DNA of 64,000 nucleotides from Solicoccozyma terricola (Eukaryota; Basidiomycota; Tremellomycetes; Filobasidiales; Piskurozymaceae), in the NCBI GenBank assembly GCA_001600875.1, contig BCLD01000022.1:68364-132363 (forward strand). The letters run 5' to 3'. The position numbers and the translations under genes were made by a program. Below the pieces are notes generated by a model. That model did no database searches and was not told where the DNA came from. It worked only from the letters and a program-made list of their open reading frames with translations. This document shows, one piece after another, positions 10,662 through 22,120 of this stretch. Numbering within the stretch: the stretch's first letter is position 1; each line of letters starts with the position of its first letter.

Positions 10662-12453
10662 TCATTCCATTCCATCTACCCAACCTCCACCGCCCTCCTC
10701 GTCATCCGTCAACGCGTCGTCGCCATCGCCAACGACGACGCCCTCTCCAGGCCCGCCTTCTCGAGTTGCGAGAGGATGAAGTGGCCATTCCCATCCTGCA
10801 GAATAGGGAGGCACGCGGAGAGGGAAGTAGAGAGTGTGCCATGGGCTGGTGAGAGGAATGCAATAAGTAGATTTCCCAATCGGTGGAGATAACGATGAGA
10901 AGCTCACTATTGACCCTCCTGCCCGACGTTGAAAAAGAGCTCCAGATTCCGCCTCTTGCCCAGATCGTAAGGATTCACATACACCATTCCGTTTTCCTTT
11001 GCTTTTTTGGCGAAATACTCGTTGTCATGCGCTTCAATGGACGTTTCGCCTCTCGAAATGAGATGAAGATGCCAGAACAGCAATATTGGTACTGCAATGC
11101 CTACGATCGCGCCGCACAGATTGTCATCAACTATGATTGAACGACCCGTTGACCAAGACACGCACCGATTGCCACCGCAAGGACATAAAGGAGGGTGAAC
11201 CCTATTTGAGGAGTGATGGAGGCGCTCCACTGCAAACCATGACTGAGGCTCAGGGCATGCATATATGTAGACGAAAGATGGCCGCACCTCTGGAGAATCA
11301 TTCAAACTCGCCCAAGCTTGTCGCCAGCCTGTCAAAGCCAGACACCAACAGCCAATGCTCAACCAAGACCTGGATATGGGTGGAGAGGATTTAGATAATT
11401 TTCAGGTTGATATGCGAATTCCGGAGGATTTGAGCTTCACATGAATAGGATGAAATGCCGCTGATTATGCAGGCCGACCTGCAGAGCAAGGGGTGAAATT
11501 ATCAATGAGTACATGCTAGTCGCTCAATGCGATGGACCGACATACACATTGATTTATCCCTGCAAGGTCAAAATTGAAAGAAAAAAAAAACGGAAAAAAG
11601 CTTGTCAATCGTAATCATTCGCCTCCATGGTCATCCTTCACTTACAAGGACAATGATGATCCATCAGCAGGATGCACTTCTTACATACCGAGCAATGGTG
11701 TGTCCTCTGGTAGCAGTTCCATACTGCGATCAGCGTGCGCGTTGTGTACTCGATCGGTCATATACCTCTCTCTCACATCCGGTTTTGGTCCACTGCATTT
11801 TCTGCATCTTCGAACCTTCCTCCCGCCGCGCGATCCTATTGGATTCAAGGCATGTCTCTGCTCTTGTATCATGTCGTTCGCATGTTTGAGTCCCTCGGAA
11901 AGAGGTAGATGTTGCCATCTTCGATCAGGTCCACGCATCCCCCCACCTCCTCTCCACGTTACCGGACCATCGCCGCGTTTTATCGCCCAGGGAAAGGAGG
12001 AGGAGGAGGAGGAGGAGGAGGAGGAGGATGAGAGATCTGAATGAGAAGAGGAAGGAGAGGAAGGTGTCCCAGGAGTGACTTGTACGGCGAAATAGTAGTG
12101 GCCGTAGAGGTTGAACATGATCAGGAGTACAACGGGAGTGCATACGAGTTGAACTACGGCTGGTGTTCTGATCAACACCACGTCGACTATGCTGCACTTG
12201 TCAGTATATATATATATCGAGCGCACATAGCGATGTAGGATGACCCAGATGACCCACCGAACGCCATGCCACCCGTCACGATCAGCAACCAACATAAGCC
12301 GACAAAGACAGGTCCAGCTGCACCTGTGACCCAGTCTGCTGCTCGTTCTACGCGTTTGAAGCACTGGATGACCAGCGACGATGGGCGACGTATGGAGGAC
12401 ATGACCAGGATTGGGATGATGGCTGAGGGAGTATCAAGTAGGGGACATGTCAA
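10662..12453 (-). CDS. DHHC-type protein S-palmitoyltransferase (ZDHHC16-like)
   Basis: DHHC enzymes transfer palmitate to Cys residues of membrane proteins. Spliced, the zinc-finger region reads RRCRKCSGPKPD, then RTHHCSVCKKCILLMDHHCP, then WINQCVGLHNQRHFILF, so all Cys/His ligands and the DHHC catalytic Cys are present. An N-terminal hydrophobic helix (GPVFVGLCWLLIVTGGMAF) and three later ones (TPVVLLIMFNLYGHYYF and others) give the usual four membrane spans. Downstream lie the family motifs GETSIEAH and VYVNPYDLGKRRNLELFF (DPG/TTxE-like and PaCCT-like); the GETSIEAH...NPY pattern is closest to ZDHHC16. The last intron (donor near 10889) joins GQEGQ to YPWHTLYFPLRVPPY, and the protein ends ...GGGGWVDGME at 10662. 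A 14-nt microexon (11546-11559) encodes WINQC. A Ser run (about 12 Ser) in the cytosolic loop comes from a (GAG)n repeat. Start 12453 or the Met 17 codons later. Confidence 0.85.
11546..11559 (-). other. 14-nt microexon of the DHHC gene
   Basis: On the minus strand this block is flanked by TTGCAG and GTATGT. Joined to the neighbouring exons it completes W-I-N-Q-C between DHHCP and VGLHNQ, a stretch conserved in nearly all DHHC enzymes. Without it the frame breaks and two conserved residues (Trp and the last zinc-region Cys) are lost. Confidence 0.85.
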
Positions 12454-12618
12454 GTGTGTGCGAGTTGGCTGGGGAATCCTTCAGCATGCAGCCGAGGATG
12501 GTCTGGTCTGTCTGGTCTGGTCTGGTCTGTCTCAAGCGGGGAATTGTAAACAAACAGACAAACAGTCCTGTCGCATCGACATCAACCAGTCCTCCTCCAC
12601 CAGCACAGTCTCAACACC
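12454..12618. promoter_or_regulatory. short divergent promoter region, DHHC gene and coiled-coil gene
   Basis: Only 165 bp separate the two start codons. The region contains a GGTCTGGTCTGTCT-type pentamer repeat at about 12500-12530. The ATG at 12619 lies in a strong CACCATGG context. Confidence 0.5.
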
Positions 12619-14095
12619 ATGGACCAGATCGAACATCTCAAGAAGGAGCGACATCAGCTGGAGGGACTGCTCCTACAGACCCAGAGGTCCGTGAGCTGTT
12701 CTTTCCTCTCTGGTCGAGTCAAATCGCTCACAACGCTTGGAACGAACGAATCTGCAGAGAGAACGAACGATGTGAAGAGGAGGTCAAGAGGTGGAAAGCA
12801 TATTCTAGAGTGAGTGGTATTCACGGGGCAACAAAGCAGTCCAGCAACCCGTTGACATCACTACTTGTCATCATCTCACAGAGCTTGGAGAAAAAGATCG
12901 AGCACTTTGCAGGCCCCAGCTGGCAGGTATGAAAATCAAGTCCTCATCCCATACCACAGACTCCGACCCCCCCTCCCCTCCCCCCTTTCCCTTTTCCCTT
13001 TTCCTCTGCTTTGACAGGAACACCTTGACGTCCCACCTACACCTCAACCTCTCACCCTCCCACACTACCCTTCTACCCCACTCACCGCCGGTCGATCGCC
13101 AAACAGTTTTCTCGAAACTCCTCTGCCTGGAAACGCACGTACTGTCACAGCTCTCGCCCACGATGGATGGCTGGGTGGAACGCCTGTGACTGCTATCAAG
13201 TCGATGAGAATTGGAGGTATGATGGCGGGAGACAAGTTTAGTACACCTACGACGTCATCACATCGAAGGACTCGATCAGCTGTCCAACCCATCGTCTTGC
13301 CGGATGAAGCTGATTCTCGTCGTTCCACGGATGAACTGATGGACGACGTGAAAGTGAGCAAGGCGAACAGAAGGGTCTCTGCGTATATGGATTATGAGGA
13401 AATGGTGTTGCCGACGTTGAGGAGGAGTCCGATGGAGAGGGAAGGGAATGACTATGGAGAATTTGGAGAGTTGGGTGCGAAGGGTGCGAAGGGTGACAAG
13501 GATAAAGCATTTCAGGAGAGGGAACGAGAGTCGAGGACTGATGAAGGTGCTCATGGATTGGAGGAAGGAGCACACACGGCGGTTCAGACGAAAAGTGCGA
13601 GTCGTCAAGAAACGCAAGACGAGGGTATCGATCAATTGCAGTTTCCACCTGCCGCCGCGGAACTCCAATCAGACGCCCAATCCGACGTCCAACCCGACGT
13701 CGCTCCACCTCCGGAGCCCACCACTCTCTCGACTGTCGAACTCGCAACTGAACTCCTGTCAGCCCTTCGCACGCTGTCCGACGGCAAGATCAGCGACACC
13801 ACTTGCCGCCACATAGATGAGCAACGTCGCCTGGAGATCCTGAGTGAGATTGGAGTGCAAGCGGAGGGTGTGAAGAGTTACGTGCAAAACTCGGAATTAC
13901 AAGCTGGGAAAAGGTTGGATTATATCAGGGAGATGATTGATATGGTGAGTGCGAGGCGAGGAGGTGTGCGAGATGTGATTTGTTTTTATGATCAACAGAG
14001 AGGACTGAACGTTTGCCTACCCTACCGTACAACAGGCTGAGAAGGAAGCGGCGAAATGGCGAGAGGATGAGATTGACCTCGTGCCAGCGTCGTAG
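12619..14095 (+). CDS. coiled-coil protein of unknown function
   Basis: I do not recognise this protein. Exon 1 (12619-12686) encodes a heptad-like start, MDQIEHLKKERHQLEGLLLQ. A 71-nt intron (12687-12757, GTCCGT...CTGCAG, CTCAC branch point) joins it to ENERCEEEVKRWKAYSR, continuing the coiled coil through SLEKKIEHFAGPSW. Then comes a Pro/Thr-rich linker (LDVPPTPQPLTLP), a disordered Ser/Glu/Lys-rich middle part with GAKGAKGDKDKAF, and a helical C-terminal region (LSTVELATELLSALRTLS; RRLEILSEIGVQAEG; KRLDYIREMIDM), ending AEKEAAKWREDEIDLVPAS after a last intron at about 13945-14034. Total roughly 400 residues. The pattern (coiled coils at both ends, disordered centre) is typical of cytoskeletal or scaffold proteins but does not give a function. 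A second reading frame is open across intron 1 (see findings). Confidence 0.65.
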
Positions 14096-15520
14096 AGGGT
14101 GGTTGATGTGCTGGGGGAGGTTCACGACATGACGCTTTTGACTATTACGACGTACGGTGTTGTAGCATTGACGGACGATGACTGTTTCATTGGTTTGACC
14201 AATCACCGGACAAACTGCATTCGGCCGAACGGAGAGAATGAAGGGGGTGGGTGACCAGTTAATTTCTTTAATTTCCAGACTGAATTTCGGCTTCCCTCGT
14301 GGGTCTCTCACGAATTGGGCAGTGGCACCGCATGAGCCGCAGTGAGAGCACGCGATGGCACCATCCCACCCCGTCCGAGTCCGATACGGGTCCTTGGCAA
14401 CTGGACTCGCTGATCATGCCGCCTTGCCGGCCCACATGGCCACGCAGTCCCAGTCACACCCCTCCGTCCCTCCGTCCCTGCCGTCCCTTCCCTACCATCC
14501 CTCCCATCCCTTCCCTGCCATCCCTGCCTTCCCTGCCATCCCTCCCATCCCTCCCCTCCCCCCTTCCCCCCCTTCCCCCCCTTCCTCCTTACTAAAAATA
14601 CAGTCACGTGACTTCCTTCTAGCAACTCCGTCCATGCGGTCCACTTGACTCGGGATCACCACCGCACCCACTCCCACTCCCACTCCACTCCCTACCACCA
14701 CCACCAACACACACAACACAACACACACATACTCTACTGATCCCCACAAAAGGAACGTATTGCTCTCACCACCCAGGGCAACGCTCGTCAGTCGGTCGCA
14801 CACGTGGAACGTACGGAGAGGGGAAGGTTTGGAGCGCAGGGGAGGACGTCGTTTCACCAGAACAACCACAGGTGAGGCTGACAGCTCAACCTTCCCATCT
14901 TCATACATCCAACCACTCCCTTTCCTCCACTCTCTCTCTCTCTCTCACACACACACTACCCCTTCAAACAACTCCCACGATCTCACGTCATCCCACCGGC
15001 ACTTCCTTTGATCTGCGACGAACCTGCTTTCTCGCTGTGCATGTCATCATATCTTCCTCTCCTATCGTGCTAAACCCCCCCCCCCCCCGCGGACCCCCCA
15101 ACATCCCGGCTTCCGCCCCAAAGGCTGGTAGTAGCTGAAAGCTGACTCGAAAACCCCTTGACATCCTCCTATTGTCCTCATTCTATTGCAATCACACTCA
15201 GCTCGACTTACTGTTCATATATTGGAGAGATTCAAAGAGGATAGTCCCCCCCCCCCCCCCNGAGACGAAGGCTCGGAGCGAGGATTGGGTAGTTGGCACT
15301 ATTGTCAAGTGGTGGAGTGACAGTGACTTCAACCATCGCTCAACCTGCAACTACCAATCTGGAACCGAACCCCCTTCTACCTCTGCCAACCATCATCACC
15401 CACCCACCCCACCCTCACACAGGATCCTAGAATTCAATCAATCCAGGTCATGCATTTCTGAAACCCTTCATATCACAAGAGCTTCATTCCCAGGAGCTTT
15501 TCTTTCCCGGATCCACAACC
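14096..15520. promoter_or_regulatory. long low-complexity leader or promoter region of the KSP1-like kinase gene
   Basis: No gene was supported in this 1.4 kb. It holds a TCACGTGA palindrome (14604-14611), a polypyrimidine array of CCCTCC/CCCTGCC units (about 14460-14590), (CA)n and (CT)n tracts (14700-14730, 14930-14955), two poly(C) runs (15075-15088 and 15246-15260) and one ambiguous base (15261). Part of it is probably 5' UTR with an intron; a short ATG-HF-stop upstream frame occurs at about 15449. Confidence 0.5.
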
Positions 15521-18500
15521 ATGTCCCGGTCAACCAGCAGAACGGATTCCGGCGCTCAGTGCAAAACTGAATTGACCCACTTATCCCCCTCGAATCGGGT
15601 CACCACGCTGGGTAATATGTTCTTCAAGTCCGGTCCAGCACCAGCGTCCGGGTCGAATCTCATTTCCACAACAACAGGTGGGGGAGGTGGAAACATCCTA
15701 GTGTCGTCTCCTACGACCACAATAACATCGGTCTTGCCTACTTCGATCTCAGCTGGATCTTCTTCACCAACATCTCCCGCTTTGAAAGCGTTGTTTCCCT
15801 TCTCAACATCGCCACCCACTTCACCGCACCATCGCAAGTCCGGCTCGTATTCTCGATTTCCATCGTTTTCAAACCCGTTCGGCGGCGTCCCAGAAACCAA
15901 GGTGGTAGACGGTCCTACGGAACCATCAACATCTCCAAACGCTCTATCTCCACCCGCGTCACCACGCCTTCACAACGTTCCACCTATCCGCCGAAATGTT
16001 TCCTTCGTTGTCGCTTCAGAAATGGTCACCTCTCCTGAATCTGAATCGCCACATACCACGCCGTCAAACGGGACCTTGCCTTTGCCTACCGGAACAAGAC
16101 CACGCTCTAGAAGGTCTTCGACCGCGTTAGTAGTGTCGGTATCGTTGGCGTCCAGGTCGAGATCCCGTTCTTCTACACCCAATTTACATTCAAAGAGTCC
16201 ACCTGTGCCATATTCGAGCGGAGACAGGACGTTTGAAGATTTCGCCTGGGATGAAGCATTTGATGACGACGACGACGATGAGGGTTACATGATTCGGGCG
16301 GATAACGATCCACCTCCAATTCGGACAATCCCGTCCGCTCGGTCGTCTCGAAAAGGTCGGACACCGACTCAGCGATCGATCGACGTCATGGACGGCTTCA
16401 ACGATGAACACGATCACTTGGAGAATGGCGATATGGCAGATATCTTCTCCTCGGGTTATGTCTTCGGTGCTGGCCACTCTTTCCAAGGAGAAGTCATCGA
16501 AGCCGTCGCACCTCGGCGATTGGGTGCAAACGGTGAAGAAGTACCGATTCCACTACGTGCGATGGGACACCACCGGCGAGCAAGTTCGGAGAGATGTGAG
16601 GTGGCAAGCAAGAGCTTTCAAGTCGTTAGACAGCTCGGAAGTGGGAGTTTCGCAGTCGTTTACCTGGTCAAGGAGATTGGGGGTGTAGGACAGGAGTACG
16701 CGTTGAAGTGTCTCAGCAAGAAAGACCTGAACCAGGATCAGCTCGATAGTCAAATGTTCGAGGTGAGTGGTAAGACGGAGTGCCATGAATCGTGATCTTG
16801 GGTGCTGATGTGTTTGGCCTCGAAACGACAGGCTACCATACATCTGTCATTGCCCCGCCATCAGAATGTTGTCAGTCTGCACCAGGCCCTGCAGACAAAG
16901 AAGTGGTTGTTCTTACTCATGGAAATGTGTCCGGGAGAGGATCTGTGAGGACGGTTCCAATACTCCTTGCAACTTCGTATGAGCTTGCTAACACAACGAC
17001 CGCTTCAGATTCTTCTGGCTGGAACATTCGCGCGATTCACCGCCGACAACTTCGAGTCAACCGTCAGAGGACGCTCATACTCACGCTCGCGATGCTCCGC
17101 TCTCCTCGAGCGCTCTTCCATCTTCCGCCGTGCCATTCTCGTCCGGCTCGGTCCTCGCCGGTATGGGGACACTCTCCATTTCCCCGGCATTCTCCTTCTC
17201 GCCACTGGCAAATTTTCATCATGCGAACGGACATGGTCACGGTCACCATGCCCATCACAATCACAGCCTCAGTCATTCACCTTCTCAAACCTCTCACACT
17301 CCGACCACACCAAGTCTACTTGCTGCCTACTCCGCCAGCGCTCTGCTGTCCAACCGGCGTCTTCGATTGATCGCATCCATGTTCGTTCAGATGTGCGAGG
17401 CCGTCGCTCTTTGCCACGACGTTGGTGTCAGTCATCGCGATATCAAGCCCGAGAATTTCATCTGCTGTGACTCCCAGGAATTATCGGCACTTCCTCACGA
17501 CGGCGAAGCTGGCTTCTACGATAAACGAAAGGTCGTTGTCAAGCTCACCGACTTTGGCCTTGCGACATCTGAGGAACGGAATACCGATGTGGAGTGTGGA
17601 TCACGACCGTACATGGCCTTTGAGTGTCGTAACAACTTGGGACCGGATTACGCACCTGGACCAGCTGACATTTGGTCTCTTGGGATTGTTCTGATCAACA
17701 TGCTCTTCCATCGACAGCCGTGGGCAGATCCCGTCCAAGGTGATGCCAACTTTGACGATTTCTTGGGCTCCCCGACTGAATTCCTGTTGAACAAGTTTAC
17801 CGGTATCGGTCGGGAGGTAGCAACCTACCTGGCCGAGCGCGTTTTCTGCCTTCACGTTGAGCACCGAGTCGATGCTCGCGAACTCGGCGCTTGGGCAAAG
17901 GATCTACCCACCATGATCGGTGGACGCAAGGCTGTCAGCGCGCTAAAGGCAAGTCGTCTCAATGACGATTCGGATGGTCGAGAGCCGCTCAGATTCACCA
18001 AGACTGCCTACCCTCCGCGAGACAATCAGTCCCAGCTGACGTCCTCGACGTTGACGAAATCTGCGCCGACGCCATCAGGGTCGCAGGAACCGTCGGTGCG
18101 GGAAGCTGAGCAAATCATGGATGAAGTGCAGGTCTCCACACCGGAGCAACTGGTAGTAGAGGATGAAGAAATCGTTCAGGCTTTCACTCCATGTTCACCT
18201 GAGCAAGCCGACGCCGACGCCGATGACCACGAGGGTTCCATTCGCTCCGCCTCAGTAGGGAAACGCAAGAAGCGTGGAACTCGGAAGGGCAAGGCCGCTC
18301 AGGCTGCTGCTTCTGCCATCCTTGCTGGCCTTTCCACCCCTCCTCCGGGAGAGCGTGACGTTCTCCTTGCTGAACTGGCAGAAGCATCCCAGTCCCTCGC
18401 TCGAGAGATGAGCAAGACGGTAATTCAAAAAGAGCCAGAAATCGATATGTACGAATTTCCTCGCCTAGGTGAAGAGCTGCCGGTCATCAAGAGCAAGACC

Positions 18501-19555
18501 TCGAAGCTCAACTCGTTCTTGACGTCAAAGAACCCTGAGCTGCAAGCCTTGGCCCGCAAGGTACAGGAGCGCGAAGGCTCCCGCGGCAACTACTCTGCTC
18601 CAGCTCAATTGCAGCATGGAAATAGCGCAACGTCGTCGATGAGGTCTGGTACGTCTAGCATGACCTCGTCTGGTAGCCAACAAGGGCAGACGAAGAGCCA
18701 TCATGGATCAACTGGACAGCAACGAATCATGACTGTGGAGACTTGGCGGAGACCGACGGATGCGACGACAAGTCTCCCCAGTGAGGTGTCGAGGGGAAGG
18801 GATTGGAGGCACGCTGATTCGGCTCGAGATGAGAGATCACCGTTGTCTGGTGGTGTGAGCCGTCCGGCTTCTTCTACGTTCACTGGAAGTTCGATATACA
18901 GCGGACACTCATCGAATGATTCGTAAGTATTCGTTGCATAAGATCACAGATGACTCGAGCTAAAAATACATCTGGAAATGCAGTACCTTCACCTTCTCTA
19001 CCATCGCAACGACGATGTCCTCCAAATCCGTCAAATCTGCGGCGGCGGCGGATCGACCTCGCACAAACGTCAAGCACCCTGTTGGTATTCCGTGGGAGCT
19101 GAATGCCCCTAACCTTGTGCCGAAACAGCATCGGGCGGAGAAAGACAGGATGGTGAGTGGTTTGCACCGGCTTTCAGTGAGATGTTTGCTGAACCTCACT
19201 CCTCTTCAAGCCCGAGGGCGACGTCTTCTCAAAGGCTCACGCGCGGAAAAACAAAGTCTCTGGAACGAAGCCAGTCGCACTGCCCAGCATTAGCGAACGA
19301 CCTGGTCTCCTAGGTCCATCCGCGTCTTCGCCATTGCCGCTGTCAGCCCAGGATGGCACCCCGTCATCCTCGGGATTTTCCGCTGTCACTATCACCAAGA
19401 CCGAGACCAGCTCGTCGAACCAGTCCTCGACTGCCGGGACGGCCAGACCTGGCAGCCCACCGATATCCGGCACACCGCCAAATACAAAGATCAAGTCTGG
19501 TATTTCATCCTTTGGCAAAATGTTCGGTATCAAATCAAACAAGCATCGAGATTGA
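15521..19555 (+). CDS. KSP1/RAN1-like serine/threonine protein kinase
   Basis: The kinase domain begins around residue 370 after a long Ser/Pro-rich N-terminus: FQVVRQLGSGSFAVVYLV (Gly-rich loop), EYALKCLSKKDL (VAIK Lys), HLSLPRHQNVVSLHQ, LFLLMEMCPGEDL. It continues with MCEAVALCHDVGVSHRDIKP and ENFICCDS (HRD and catalytic Asn), KLTDFGLAT (DFG), GSRPYMAFECR (APE region as AFE) and PADIWSLGIVLINMLFHRQP. The EN-F-I-C and GSRPYMAPE-like features match the fungal Ksp1/Sks1/Ran1 group, which works in nutrient and TOR-PKA signalling. A Ser- and His-rich insertion of roughly 120 residues (GHGHGHHAHHNHSLSHS) sits between the hinge and helix E. The C-terminus is long and disordered, with a basic patch (GKRKKRGTRKGKA), and ends GKMFGIKSNKHRD. 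The last two introns (near 18922 and 19150) were confirmed by frame. ATG 15521 was chosen for its AACCATG context; ATG 15617 is an alternative. Confidence 0.8.
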
Positions 19556-20035
19556 CGGTGCAGAGGGGTTCTTCTAGACGGAGCATTCTCACGCGAAATG
19601 CCCGCTGTCGGTCACCATCTTATCAACATTACTCGAATCATTATCAGGCAGGATAGCACCACCAATCATCGAACACCCCTCATATCCGGGTGTCATCTCC
19701 ATCCATTGCAATCTTGTCTTTCCCAAAGCGAACGCTTGTCACCATGTATCATGTACCATCATTTAACGAAATGTCACCATCACCATTACTCAGATTTGTG
19801 TGAGAATTGTAATTGTGCACCGCGGATTATTCCAGATGACGGCAGGAGGGCACATGTAGTTGAACGGGTCATGCAACATACACAGCAGCTGCATCAACGA
19901 CATCGTACAGAGCTAGCCAACTAACCTGCGGAGTAGCGGTGGTAGTCCTCCCTGTCAGCCTCCTGCATCGCTCCTGGCAGCCATCTATCCCTCAATCGAG
20001 TCTTGGCAGCTACCCCCACTCCCGCACACCTCACA
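19556..20035. other. intergenic, KSP1-like to WSP1
   Basis: This 480-bp stretch separates two plus-strand genes and should hold the 3' end of the kinase transcript and the WSP1 promoter. It contains CACCATCACCATTA-type repeats near 19770. I see no further gene. Confidence 0.4.
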
Positions 20036-22076
20036 ATGGCTCCCACCAGCGTTCTCACAGCCGAAGACAAGGCCAAAGTGAAGAAAGTGTTGGCATCTAG
20101 TAAAGTCGTCACCGCAACAGTCGCTCGAGTGTATCAGGCAAAACAGGGTCAAGATACGTGAGTAGATTGAGTGGCAGGCAGCTATGGCGTGGGAAGATAC
20201 TAATGATTACATTACTGTCACTTTACAGTTGGTCATACACCGGAAATCAAGGAGCACTAGTATTCTGTCTGGACAAAGAGAAAGGCGGACTATGGTTCAG
20301 AATCGTAGATTTAATGGTGAGCGATATGGGTCTGTGCAAGGCAGGATGGGAACATCCAGCTTTGGCAATCGCTAACGACTCGACTCCCTCGTCTGATCAT
20401 TTCAGGGTACCCGTGGCATCATTTGGGAGCACGAACTTCCTCTCGAGATCGCCTACAATCAAGATCGAGGGTTCTTCCATAGTTTTGCAGGCGATGTGAG
20501 TATGGTAACATTAGAGCTCAAGTGACGGTAGACCTGACGAACCTGGCAATCACGGACAGGACTCCTTTATCGCGTTCGTGTTTGCTTCAGAGAGCGAAGC
20601 AAATGACTTTTACAAGAAAGTGGCTAATCGAGGAAAATATTCCAAGGGTGAGCCACCCAGGACGTTAGTCCGAGACGAGATGCTGATGTCTTCGCGGCAT
20701 TCCTCTGTAGCTGCCGCGAAACCCGCTGCTGTGTTTGCATCTCCCGCATCTACCGACAAGAAGAAGAAGAAGAGTAAAGGCGGAAAGATCGACAAATCAC
20801 TTATTTCTGGACCGGTGAGTCTTGTTCACATGCTTCGTGTTTTCTTGGTATTGATTTTTTTGTCCTTTGTCCCAATGATTCTTCTGATTCTTCCAGTCTG
20901 TCGGATCGTTCCAGCACGTCGCTCATATGGGTTACAACTCTGAAAAGGGCTTTACTTCGAGTGGAGTGGATCCGAGTTGGCAGGCGTTGCTAGATCAACT
21001 GGGTATGCGGGGGATCAGGTAGGTAGAAGTATGTCCGGGTTGAAGGAGAATCAATTGACATAATGCATTCTTTCCAGCGCCAAGCAAATAAAGGACAATG
21101 AACAGTTCATCAAGGACTATGTAGAGCAACAAGGTGGTATTGAAAAGGTGATTTTTCTCGACGCTCCTCTCAAGGGAATAGATTGCTGATTGTCTTGGCA
21201 TTTCATAGGCGACTGCACCCAAGAAACCACCAGCCCCCCCAGCGCCGAAGAGCAGGCGCAAAGCAGCTCCACCACCTCCACCACCCGCAGCTACCTCGGC
21301 TCCACCACCTCCACCTTCTCGCTTTAGCGCCCCTTCCTCTGCGCCTGCTGCTCCTCTCCCACCACCATCTTTGCCACCTAGCAGGGCATACGTTCCGCCT
21401 CCACCACCTCCGATGCCATTACGTGGAACCACTGTTGCTTCACCTGCTGCTCCACCTCCGCCCCCACCGATGCCTTCCCGTGGTGGAGCAGCACCACCGC
21501 CACCACCACCGCCGCCGCCGCCGCCACCTCCACCGCCTGCGCTTTCAAGTCGTGCCGGTCCTCCTCCTCCCCCTCCCCCTCCTCCTCCGCAACCGCCATC
21601 GTCAGGTGGTTTGCCATCTGGACTACCGCCCCAAGCTGCTGAAGCTCCAGCCGTAAGGGGTGCGCTCCTTGCCAGTATCCAAGGAGCGGGTATTCATCGG
21701 TTGAAGAAGGTCAGTGGTCTACTCCTCTCACACCGTTTGCGCCTTCCTAACGAGACACTATCCGATCCAAATTGTTTAGGTCGATCCGAACGCACCTCCT
21801 GCAGCTGCCCAGTATCCCTCTCCCTCTGCTCGAGCTGTCAATGCCGCGGCAGCTGGCGGATCAATGGGAGGAACAGCTGCGGCCGCAGCTCCTAGCCCCA
21901 CAGCTGATGACGGTAGGCAACTTCCTTCTGTAATCTTATAGTCACCGAAGGCTGACTTTGCGCTCCCTCCTTGAACAGGTCCGGACCTTGCCAGTTCGTT
22001 GGCGGCGGCTTTAGCTCAACGGAAGGGCGATATGGGTGAAAGCGATGAGGAAGAGAGCGAGGATGAGTGGGATTGA
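20036..22076 (+). CDS. WSP1: WASP homologue (WH1-CRIB-polyproline-WH2-acidic), Arp2/3 activator
   Basis: WASP proteins recruit the Arp2/3 complex to nucleate branched actin at endocytic patches. The start ATG (20036, in CACAATGG) opens MAPTSVLTAEDKAKVKKVLA. The spliced WH1 domain contains VARVYQAKQGQDT-WSYTGNQGAL, GLWFRIVDL, GIIWEHELPLEIAYN, FHSFAGD and SFIAFVFASESEANDFYKKV. A Lys-rich stretch (DKKKKKSKGG) precedes a full CRIB/GBD motif, ISGPSVGSFQHVAHMGYN, followed by GVDPSWQALLDQLG and IKDYVEQQGGIEK. Next is a proline-rich region of about 150 residues with runs of up to 15 Pro, a WH2 motif (RGALLASIQGAGIHRLKKV) and an acidic tail ending SDEEESEDEWD with the Arp2/3-binding Trp. Budding yeast Las17 lacks the CRIB; its presence here implies Cdc42/Rac control. 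There are about eight short introns. Confidence 0.93.
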
Positions 22077-22120
22077 AAAAGGGTTCGGTTGTATTTGAAT
22101 AGTTGTGAACTATAGCTACG

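Noticed and set aside
11681..12364. 227-codon minus frame in the DHHC gene taken as one exon
   Set aside because: Only its middle part is coding; both ends read into introns. The spliced model restores the complete zinc-finger motif.
12447..12618. Upstream extension of the alternative frame in front of the coiled-coil gene
   Set aside because: It begins inside the DHHC gene start region, is made of a GGTCTG repeat translation and has a poor start context. The ATG at 12619 with a strong Kozak context is preferred.
21183..21656. His/Leu/Arg-rich frame of 157 codons in WSP1
   Set aside because: It is the +1 frame of the proline-rich WASP region; composition (HHH, RRR) follows from CCX repeats.
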